This document shows, piece after piece, positions 1 to 5,777 of a DNA stretch of 9,962 nucleotides. The notes below the pieces were generated by a model that saw only the letters and a program-made list of their open reading frames with translations, was not told the origin of the DNA and ran no database searches. Position numbers and translations under genes: made by a program. The DNA is taken from contig JALZUX010000661.1 of the NCBI GenBank assembly GCA_023301405.1, forward strand, positions 1-9,962, given 5' to 3'. The DNA is from Granulosicoccaceae bacterium (GTDB lineage: Bacteria; Pseudomonadota; Gammaproteobacteria; Granulosicoccales; Granulosicoccaceae). Each line of letters opens with the position of its first letter. Position 1 is the stretch's first letter.

Positions 1-1784
1 TAGTACTCAGGTAACATTTGACCTAACTCGCAAACCATCCCTTTGGCTGGTCCAGACTTAGCAGCGTCTTTCAGCAAGCGATCTGGCAATGTGTCGTCAG
101 CGCCAGACATGCCTGCTTTCAAGTTGAAGTCACGCTCAAGTTGCCAAATACGTTCACCCACTTCTACCAGGCGCTCTGGTGACCAGTCGCCATCACACGC
201 TGCATCGATTTGTGGAGAGATATCGTCAAGCGTCCAGGCAAATGTCGTGAACACACATAGCCCGGCAGAATCAACAGCAGCAGTCGCATCTTGAAATGCC
301 TTCACCAACCCGGCCTTTCCTTCAGTTTGAAGAGGATCAGTTTTCTCAGGAACTCCAAGGATCTCAGAGGATACCGTGTAGCCACGCAGATGACAGGCAC
401 CGCGGTTAGACGTAGCGTAAGTAAGCCCCATACCCTGAATTCCACGTGGATCGTAGGCTGGAAACTCTTGCCCTTTAACCGTCATGGATAATTCTGGACG
501 ACCATACTTTTCACACAATCGACGTGAGCCCAGATTCAGGTCAGCCCCAAAACCTTCTCCAGTCGCTGATTGTTCAACTGCCCAACAAAGCGCTTGTGCA
601 TTGCCGAAGCGTAGCTCTACGCCACCAGTATGCTGAGTCGTGATAACGCCTTCTTCAAACATCTCCATGGCAGCGGCTACCGTGGCACCTAATGTGATTG
701 GATCCATGCCGTCTTCGTTACAAATAAAGTTAACGTAAGTCAGTGCATCAAGGTCGTCGATACCAGTATCGGAACCAAGCGCCCATGCTGCTTCATATTC
801 CAAGCCACCAGAATTGCCCCAGTACTGAGGTTTATCTTTTACTGAAAAATGCTCCCGATCGATAGTAGAGATGCGTCCGCATGAAATAGTGCAAGCGAAA
901 CAACCACCATTGCGTGTTAAATTCGGCTTGCCATCACTTGCACGTGGTTCAAGCATAGCCTCACCGGAGATCTTCGACGCACCTTCAAACTGGGTCTCAC
1001 GCATGTTGCGGGTCGGCATCGCGCCCACTTCGTTGATCACGTTCATCAGTACCTGCGTGCCCAGTGCTGGCAGCCCTTCACCAGTCACTGCATTTTCAGC
1101 CAACACTTTTTTACCAGCAACCACCGCTTCCATAAAGCGAGCCGGATCTTGAATATTACCAACACCTAAAGAACCCCGGACAGTCACTGCCTTCAGATTT
1201 TTAGATGCCATAACGGTACCAACACCAGACCGACCGGCTGCGCGATGCAAATCGTTAATCACTGCCGAAAACAGGCAGCCTGCTTCAGCTGATCGTCCTA
1301 CCACTGCGATACGCATTTGAGGGTCTTGATGTTTTGCGTGTAGCAGTTCGTCGGTTTCCCAGCATGATTTGCCCCACAGGTCTGCCGCCGATATTAAAGT
1401 GGCTTTGTCGTTTTCGATGCTTAGGTAAACCGGCTCTGGAGATTTTCCTTCGAAAATAATCATGTCCCAGCCAGCGTTCTTTAATTCGGCACCAAAAAAG
1501 CCACCAGAATTCGAACAGGCAACCCCACCGGTTAGAGGGCTTTTGGTAATTACCGAATAACGCCCACCAGTAGAAGCCATGGTGCCGGTCAAGGGACCGG
1601 TCGCCATAATCATTTTATTTTCCACACCCAGCGCATCGCACTTAGGGTCAATTTCTTCCACTAAGTATCTTGTTGCCAAACCTCGCTGGCCAAGATACTG
1701 ATTTGCCCAATCCATATTGAGCGGCTCTGGAATGCATGTGCCTTCAGTCAGATTGACACGCAGTACTTGTCTAGTCCACCCCAT
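1..1784 (-). CDS. aorB: Tungsten-type aldehyde:ferredoxin oxidoreductase, catalytic subunit (partial, C-terminal end off window)
   Basis: Predicted to oxidise aldehydes to carboxylic acids in the cytoplasm at a tungsten (or molybdenum) bis-pterin centre. I translated the minus strand from ATG at 1784 and obtained 594 residues with no stop before the window edge. Seen: an N-terminal AOR domain with the GPLTGT and GGRYSVITKSPLTGG segments (about 63–87); a CxxCxxxC cluster motif at Cys295, Cys298, Cys302; the fourth cluster ligand Cys510 in DSAGLC, which is also the second pterin motif DxxGLC; a GIDD segment at 341–344 for the first pterin motif; Glu329/Glu331 in GGLEYE; and His465 in GACHLRG, matching the active-site Glu and His of archaeal AOR. 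Family proteins are about 600–620 residues, so only a few tens are missing. The start lies 2 bases after the aorA stop, behind a GGAGG inside the aorA end, which implies translational coupling. YdhV-type relatives are the main alternative; substrate and metal are not readable. Confidence 0.93.
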   Translation of the reverse strand, partial: MGWTRQVLRVNLTEGTCIPEPLNMDWANQYLGQRGLATRYLVEEIDPKCDALGVENKMIMATGPLTGTMASTGGRYSVITKSPLTGGVACSNSGGFFGAELKNAGWDMIIFEGKSPEPVYLSIENDKATLISAADLWGKSCWETDELLHAKHQDPQMRIAVVGRSAEAGCLFSAVINDLHRAAGRSGVGTVMASKNLKAVTVRGSLGVGNIQDPARFMEAVVAGKKVLAENAVTGEGLPALGTQVLMNVINEVGAMPTRNMRETQFEGASKISGEAMLEPRASDGKPNLTRNGGCFACTISCGRISTIDREHFSVKDKPQYWGNSGGLEYEAAWALGSDTGIDDLDALTYVNFICNEDGMDPITLGATVAAAMEMFEEGVITTQHTGGVELRFGNAQALCWAVEQSATGEGFGADLNLGSRRLCEKYGRPELSMTVKGQEFPAYDPRGIQGMGLTYATSNRGACHLRGYTVSSEILGVPEKTDPLQTEGKAGLVKAFQDATAAVDSAGLCVFTTFAWTLDDISPQIDAACDGDWSPERLVEVGERIWQLERDFNLKAGMSGADDTLPDRLLKDAAKSGPAKGMVCELGQMLPEY

Positions 1785-1786
1785 GA

Positions 1787-2266
1787 TTATCCTCCAGTGC
1801 TTGTAGCGTTATCGGTTTTACCAGCCCACTGTCTCATTTTATCGAGTCCAGTAGCATTGGCGTCTATGTAGGTGATTGCATTCGTAGGACATGCACTCAC
1901 ACACTGTGGATCGCCGCCGCAAAGATCGCATTTCACCACTTTGCCAGAATCAGCGTTGTAGTTTACGGTGCCGAATGGGCAGGCTATTGTGCAAACCTTG
2001 CAACCGACACATAGGTCTGAAACAACGTCTTTCGATCCAGTTACAGGATTGAGTACAATCGCATCAACAGGACAAGCTTGCATACACCATGCTTCATCGC
2101 ACTGAGTGCAGGTGTAAGGTACAAATCTGCCTTCTTCATGAAAACTAAAGACTTTAATTCTGGATTTTGCGGTATTAAAAACGCCTTCATTCTCAAGCGA
2201 ACACGCCATTTCACATTGCAAACAACCCGTACACTTGCCAGGATCGATGTTAAGCGACTTCTGCAT
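1787..2266 (-). CDS. aorA: Four-cluster ferredoxin-like electron-transfer subunit of aldehyde oxidoreductase
   Basis: Electron-transfer partner of the catalytic AOR subunit encoded directly downstream. From ATG 2266 the protein has 159 residues and 16 cysteines in four groups: Cys12/15/18/22, Cys53/56/61/65, Cys86/89/92/96 and Cys113/116/122/126. This fits four [4Fe-4S] clusters in a DmsB/HycB-like polyferredoxin fold. Several groups end in CP (ACPVDAI, ACPFGT, ACPTNAI), as usual for this fold. There is no signal peptide, so it is cytoplasmic. A start at 2284 would add six residues, but GGAGGAG at 2272–2278 sits five bases before ATG 2266 and inside that extension, so 2266 is preferred. Length and gene order match AorA–AorB of the Aromatoleum-type complex. 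An FAD/NAD subunit (AorC), if present, would be left of the window. YdhY-like proteins are related alternatives. Confidence 0.9.
   Translation of the reverse strand: MQKSLNIDPGKCTGCLQCEMACSLENEGVFNTAKSRIKVFSFHEEGRFVPYTCTQCDEAWCMQACPVDAIVLNPVTGSKDVVSDLCVGCKVCTIACPFGTVNYNADSGKVVKCDLCGGDPQCVSACPTNAITYIDANATGLDKMRQWAGKTDNATSTGG
1791..1795 (-). promoter_or_regulatory. Ribosome binding site of aorB inside aorA
   Basis: GGAGG on the minus strand lies within the last codons of aorA, six bases before ATG 1784. The aorA stop codon TAA falls between this site and the aorB start, so ribosomes finishing aorA can reinitiate on aorB. This fixes the aorB start. Confidence 0.8.
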
Positions 2267-2271
2267 TTGTG

Positions 2272-2278
2272 CTCCTCC
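2272..2278 (-). promoter_or_regulatory. Ribosome binding site deciding the aorA start
   Basis: GGAGGAG on the minus strand, five bases before ATG 2266. It overlaps the coding part of the longer reading from ATG 2284, which lacks a comparable site, so the shorter start is favoured. Confidence 0.75.
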
Positions 2279-2290
2279 GTTCATTATAGA

Positions 2291-2302
2291 TTCTTATAAG
2301 AA
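2291..2302. promoter_or_regulatory. 12-bp perfect palindrome upstream of aorA
   Basis: TTCTTATAAGAA reads the same on both strands and ends 24 bases before the aorA start. On the minus strand it lies between a TTGAAC and a TATAAT, but the hexamer spacing (14 bases) is too short for a sigma-70 promoter. It may be an operator for the aor operon; it is also short and AT-rich enough to be chance. Confidence 0.3.
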
Positions 2303-2562
2303 GTTCAAGGAACCATTGCGGATCCTTTCCTCTGCCCACATTAAATACCACAAATCCCCACACGTCTAGGGGTTATACACATCAAAGCTGTAGATTAACT
2401 ATTAATAACGCCAAACACTATCGTTCGACCACAATAACGCTCAAAGAAGACAAGCTCACTTTGACACTTCAAACATTATTAATAGAGAGTGTTCGTCGGC
2501 AACGACCTACTCACAGAGAAATCAGATTTCGTCTTGCCCACACACAGCATGATAGAGGGGAG

Positions 2563-2583
2563 AATCGCCACGGGTTGGCGATT
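2563..2583. other. 7-bp stem-loop downstream of the phosphatase gene
   Basis: AATCGCC (2563–2569) and GGCGATT (2577–2583) are perfect reverse complements around a 7-base loop. It lies about 80 bases past the stop of the leftward phosphatase gene. No U-run follows on either strand, so it is not a standard intrinsic terminator. It could protect a transcript 3' end or be a weak attenuator. Confidence 0.35.
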
Positions 2584-2663
2584 TCAAAGATAGAGAAACA
2601 CCATAAAGAACAGCAAATTGGATATTTGGAATGCCGGGCCTTGCCGGGAGGAGAACAGCTTGA

Positions 2664-3305
2664 TCAGGTTCCAAAACCTTTAATATCGTGGTTCTGATTA
2701 TAGTCAGAATACGCCGGCGTAACCTGACGACCTTGCAACCGTGACCACCGATCATTGGACGTTTTCTTACCAAACTGGTGAACGTACTCAGCCTGCTCAG
2801 CTGTTTGGATGGCCCTTGGACGAACTCTGCGCACTTCAATAATGGCACGTTCCGGCGGAAATCCCATATCGACCAGAAGACGGGCTGCCATCATGCCGGT
2901 TCTTCCCAAACCCGCCAAACAATGCAAGACGACTCTTTCACCCGCGGCTAAAGACGCACAAATTTGCTGCCCTTCAAGCCTCCAGCTTTCTTCAAACTCC
3001 GGCCGCGGAACATTCATGTCTACAATCGGAAGATGTCGCCACCCAAAACCAGCACCGACGATATGATGCCCAAGATCACCAAGGCCCAGCCTATTGAGTT
3101 CTTCCTCTTCATTTAGGGTGACAATACTGGTTGCTCCCCATTCTTGAAGCTCAGCGATGTCACGTTTTAAGTAACGAGCCGTATTACCACGACGCGAAGA
3201 TTCAAGCCGAATACCAGGGCACGCACACATACCCAGCACCCCACTGCGGCCGGGGATTTCTAACGTGTAAATCTGGTTCGCGTCCTGACTCGAAAGTCCA
3301 AACAT
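2664..3305 (-). CDS. CDKN3-like dual-specificity protein phosphatase
   Basis: Cysteine phosphatase of the cyclin-dependent kinase inhibitor 3 (KAP) type, expected to remove phosphate from phosphotyrosine or phosphoserine/threonine. From ATG 3305 the protein has 213 residues. The P-loop HCxxGxGRTG is complete (His128, catalytic Cys129, Arg135), with a candidate general-acid Asp96 in LPIVDMNVP. Upstream is the family segment LGMCACPGI, and after the P-loop RPRAIQTAEQAEYVHQF matches the CDKN3 RGSGAIQT region as I recall it. A 30–35 residue tail follows the domain and has no recognised motif. The frame is open further upstream to a TTG at 3416, but ATG 3305 has GGAG seven bases before it and starts just ahead of the conserved domain. 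No signal peptide or membrane segment. It stands alone between the aor operon and the divergent moxR operon; its substrate cannot be inferred. Confidence 0.87.
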   Translation of the reverse strand: MFGLSSQDANQIYTLEIPGRSGVLGMCACPGIRLESSRRGNTARYLKRDIAELQEWGATSIVTLNEEEELNRLGLGDLGHHIVGAGFGWRHLPIVDMNVPRPEFEESWRLEGQQICASLAAGERVVLHCLAGLGRTGMMAARLLVDMGFPPERAIIEVRRVRPRAIQTAEQAEYVHQFGKKTSNDRWSRLQGRQVTPAYSDYNQNHDIKGFGT

Positions 3306-3312
3306 GTTCGTA

Positions 3313-3316
3313 CTCC
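3313..3316 (-). promoter_or_regulatory. Ribosome binding site of the phosphatase gene
   Basis: GGAG on the minus strand, seven bases before ATG 3305. In-frame alternatives (TTG 3416, ATG 3338) lack a comparable site, so this decides the start. Confidence 0.6.
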
Positions 3317-3370
3317 ATTGAGGGTTCTTACAGAGCATCTCTGCATTTAACCATTTCTTATTATTGGATC

Positions 3371-3401
3371 CGTATAGATCGTCGACGCAAAACAATTTCA
3401 A
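3371..3401 (-). promoter_or_regulatory. Possible sigma-70 promoter of the phosphatase gene
   Basis: On the minus strand TTGAAA (3401–3396) is a 5/6 match to a –35 box and TATACG (3376–3371) a 4/6 match to a –10 box. The 19-base spacer is longer than ideal. It would give a leader of roughly 60 bases before ATG 3305. Confidence 0.3.
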
Positions 3402-3419
3402 ACTTGCGCGCCACAAGTT
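3401..3419. promoter_or_regulatory. Inverted repeat at the phosphatase promoter
   Basis: AACTTG (3401–3406) and CAAGTT (3414–3419) form a perfect 6-bp inverted repeat with a 7-base centre. It abuts the putative –35 box, the usual place for an activator or repressor site. No regulator family is recognised. Confidence 0.3.
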
Positions 3420-3639
3420 ATCGACTGCAAAGCAGTAAGGTGAACCTTCGCCGACAAGAAATCAGGATTTGACCTCAAAACCTGAACCGTTCTGCCTTTT
3501 GAACTAGGGTTCATTGTCCGTGCCGGCAGCAGTTTTCATGACGATTATTCACAGCGGGCAACCGATCACATAGTGATAAGGCCCACGCGGCTCGATCAAG
3601 TTCATTAATGTTGCGCAATTTCACACTAAACACAAGCGC

Positions 3640-3650
3640 AAGGAGGTGAT
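3640..3650 (+). promoter_or_regulatory. Perfect Shine-Dalgarno-like sequence without a normal start
   Basis: AAGGAGGTGAT matches the complement of the 16S rRNA 3' end over 11 contiguous bases. No ATG, GTG or TTG lies at a useful distance: GTG 3646 is inside the site and TTG 3664 is 17 bases beyond GGAGG. An ATC at 3653 has good spacing and opens an 11-codon frame including its stop (3653–3685). GCGCAA at 3636–3641 overlaps the site and can pair with TTGCGC at 3611–3616, so it may belong to a folded leader. Confidence 0.4.
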
Positions 3651-3804
3651 TCATCGCAATTTTTTGCATTTTAGCGCAAGCCTAACACACCAGATGCAGC
3701 TCTCAAGGTCGCTCACCCCTTTTCAAGATAGGCGACCACGGGCCGACCTAACTGAAAACAGATCCGGAAAACCGGGCCGCAATTACAGGGTGTGGACCAA
3801 CACG

Positions 3805-4746
3805 ATGATTTCACCAGATACTCACCAAGATGATGACCAGCTACTCGCAGAGGTTATCGTGCAGCTTGAGTCTTTTGTTATTGGTAAGAAGCACGAACTG
3901 AAGCTTGCACTAGCAACGTTATTGGCCGGTGGGCACCTTCTTGTCGAAGACCTACCTGGAGTCGGCAAAACCACATTGGCAAGAGCTCTGGCGGCCACGC
4001 TCGGGCTCAATTGGAACCGGGTTCAATTCACCAGCGACCTACTTCCAGCCGACATCACGGGAATCTCGATTTTCGATGTTGCCAGGCAAGAATTTCGTTT
4101 TCACCCGGGACCGGTTTTCACCTCGTTGTTGCTCGCTGATGAGATTAACCGTGCTCCCCCGAAAACTCAAAGCGCTCTGCTGGAAGCTATGGAAGAGTCG
4201 CAGGTGACCATTGACGGACACACCTACCCAATGACTCGCCCTTTTTTTGTCGTGGCCACTCAAAACCCTCTTGAGCAACTAGGCGTCTACCCCTTACCGG
4301 AATCTCAGCTCGACCGCTTTATTTCATGCATCGAAATCGGTTACCCCAGTTCAGAAGCCGAACGAGTCTTATTGACCGGCGGCGACAGAAGGCACTTAGT
4401 CGACGCGGCGACTCCGATAGCATCTCCCGACAACATTCTTTTCTGGCAGGCACGAGCAAAACAAATATTCACTGCCCCACCGGTGCTGGACTATACCCAG
4501 GATCTCTTAAAAGCCACTAGACAAATGGCTGCAGAGGGGATGTGTAGCGCTGGCCTCAGCCCTAGAGCCGGGTTAAGCCTGTTGGCAATGAGCCGCGCAT
4601 GGGCACTGCTTCATCAGCGACAAATGTTACTGCCAGAGGACATCCAAGCAGTCTTCTCGAGCGTTGCATCACATAGACTATCAGGTTCATTAAAGCGTGG
4701 TGCCCCTCTGGCACAGGAAATACTCAACACCGTCGACGTTGTATAA
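3805..4746 (+). CDS. MoxR-family AAA+ ATPase
   Basis: AAA+ ATPase of the MoxR type, thought to act as a chaperone-like factor for proteins encoded beside it. From ATG 3805 it has 313 residues. Walker A is GVGKTT (52–57) and Walker B LLLADE (108–113), followed by the family segment INRAPPKTQSALLEAMEE. Sensor 1 is ATQNP with Asn154, followed by GVYPLPESQLDRF, and sensor 2 is GLSPRAGLSLL with Arg254. The C-terminal lid domain is complete. The usual family length is about 300–330, so ATG 3805 fits best. Its ribosome site is weak, and GTG 3646, ATG 3694 and GTG 3790 are in-frame alternatives adding unconserved residues. It is first in the operon with the DUF58 and transglutaminase genes; only 38 bases separate it from the next gene. 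Domain identity is firm; the start is less so. Confidence 0.93.
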   Translation: MISPDTHQDDDQLLAEVIVQLESFVIGKKHELKLALATLLAGGHLLVEDLPGVGKTTLARALAATLGLNWNRVQFTSDLLPADITGISIFDVARQEFRFHPGPVFTSLLLADEINRAPPKTQSALLEAMEESQVTIDGHTYPMTRPFFVVATQNPLEQLGVYPLPESQLDRFISCIEIGYPSSEAERVLLTGGDRRHLVDAATPIASPDNILFWQARAKQIFTAPPVLDYTQDLLKATRQMAAEGMCSAGLSPRAGLSLLAMSRAWALLHQRQMLLPEDIQAVFSSVASHRLSGSLKRGAPLAQEILNTVDVV

Positions 4747-4784
4747 ACAAAACAATTATAACCCGCCAGGACAACAGAACAGCC

Positions 4785-5777
4785 ATGGCAACACTTTCCA
4801 GTAGCCGTTTAGTAGATGCACAACAGGCTCGCCTCAAGCAAAGAATGTTACGGGTGGATGCTTGCGACACATTACCTTTAACGCTACGTCACGAGCGCAT
4901 CTACATACTACCGACCACACGCGGGTTGGCGTTTTTAGGGGTAGTGCTGGTGATGATACTGGCATCCATGAACTACGGACTTAACCTTGGCTATGCTCTA
5001 AGTTTTATGATGGTGGGCTTATTCGCATCGTGCCTACTTGGCACCTTCATGAATCTGACGCAACTCGTTGTGCAATCCGTAAACGCCACAGACGCCTACG
5101 CCGGTCAAGCGTTAACGTTCGCTGTAACGCTCACTGATACTCGCGGCAAACACAGGCACTCGGTTAGCGTATCAGCAGACGGGGCGCATGACAGAATTGA
5201 TATCAACGCCAACCACAACGGCGTTGCCGTTTTACGAGTTGCTGACAATCAACGCGGCTTGGTGAATCTAGGAAGAATTACATTTTCCAGTGATTTTCCA
5301 CTGGGTCTCTGGCGTGGCTGGGGATACGTACATACGCCTATTTCCGCTTACGTTTACCCACTTCCGGAAGCAGATGCACCTGCACTTGCTGACGACAACA
5401 GTGAGAAAGGCGACGCCGCCACCAGGCGATCTGATGAGCGCGAGTTTAAGCAACTAAAACGCTACCAGGAAACCGACTCTCCCAGTAGCGTTGCCTGGAA
5501 GCAGGTAGCTCGAGGCGGTGGCTGGTACAGCAAGGAATTTGAAACAGAGGCTCAAAATAGAAGCAATACCATACGATGGATTGACACCCCTCCGCACGCA
5601 AGCATTGAACTACGGTTATCGCGAATGTGTGCTTGGGTGTTAAACGCCAATGCTTCCTCTACTCACTATGACTTTGAAATGCCTGGCGTTTCAAAAAGCC
5701 GACAAAACGGGCATGAAAACTTACAAGAGTGCTTGCGTCACCTAGCAATCTATAACCCGGATCAAAAAAGTGGCTGA
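4785..5777 (+). CDS. DUF58 domain membrane protein
   Basis: Membrane-anchored DUF58 protein of 330 residues, a typical length for the version paired with MoxR and TgpA. The family has no proven biochemical function; many members are predicted to have a von Willebrand A-like fold and to be MoxR clients. Seen: two adjacent hydrophobic helices at about 47–66 and 69–88, then a beta-rich region with FPLGLWRGW (171–179), and the DUF58 core at about 221–252 (FKQLKRYQETDS, then VAWKQVARGG), equivalent to the usual F..LR.Y..GD....I.W...AR pattern. Most of the protein follows the two helices, so its side of the membrane is not decided here. ATG 4785 has only a weak AGGA 13 bases upstream. The 3' end overlaps the transglutaminase gene by 8 bases, so the two are probably translationally coupled. 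Confidence 0.9.
   Translation: MATLSSSRLVDAQQARLKQRMLRVDACDTLPLTLRHERIYILPTTRGLAFLGVVLVMILASMNYGLNLGYALSFMMVGLFASCLLGTFMNLTQLVVQSVNATDAYAGQALTFAVTLTDTRGKHRHSVSVSADGAHDRIDINANHNGVAVLRVADNQRGLVNLGRITFSSDFPLGLWRGWGYVHTPISAYVYPLPEADAPALADDNSEKGDAATRRSDEREFKQLKRYQETDSPSSVAWKQVARGGGWYSKEFETEAQNRSNTIRWIDTPPHASIELRLSRMCAWVLNANASSTHYDFEMPGVSKSRQNGHENLQECLRHLAIYNPDQKSG

Larger units (their letters stand above)
2267..2663. other. Spacer between phosphatase gene and aorA
   Basis: About 400 bases without a convincing gene. Both flanking genes read leftwards, so the spacer should hold the end of the phosphatase transcript and the aor promoter. It contains the 12-bp palindrome next to aorA, a CCCC/GGGG inverted repeat at 2356–2372, a small stem with a GCAA tetraloop at 2495–2506 and the hairpin at 2563–2583. 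On the minus strand TTGAGC and GATAGT with a 16-base spacer (about 2415–2442) are a weak sigma-70 candidate. Open frames here lack family features and are treated as noise. Confidence 0.5.
3306..3804. other. Divergent spacer between phosphatase and moxR
   Basis: About 500 bases that must hold promoters for both directions. Visible: the inverted repeat and possible promoter at 3371–3419; GAAC-C-GTTC at 3484–3492; TGAAC-N4-GTTCA at 3500–3513; ATCAC-ATA-GTGAT at 3565–3577; and a cluster of TTGCGC/GCGCAA elements at 3611–3680 around a perfect Shine-Dalgarno match. The frame of moxR is open back to 3580, so an N-terminal extension is formally possible, but its residues are low in conserved character and resemble no domain. 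Confidence 0.5.

Noticed and set aside
43..1152. Three plus-strand frames opposite aorB
   Set aside because: The minus strand carries an uninterrupted, motif-rich AOR frame; the plus frames are compositional shadows.
2373..2381. TTATACACA matches the DnaA-box pattern TTATNCACA
   Set aside because: A single 9-base match without a cluster, AT-rich unwinding region or replication genes; not evidence of an origin.
2632..2652. Two GCCGGG copies in direct orientation
   Set aside because: Short, low-complexity GC repeats partly outside any element; neither a stable hairpin nor an attachment-site pattern.
2461..2848. Open frames on both strands in and beside the 3' end of the phosphatase gene
   Set aside because: They overlap the phosphatase in another frame or lie in the spacer, have no domain pattern and no ribosome binding site.
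3306..3416. N-terminal extension of the phosphatase to TTG 3416
   Set aside because: The 37 extra residues are unlike the family, TTG lacks a ribosome site, and a promoter-like region overlaps them; ATG 3305 has a good GGAG.
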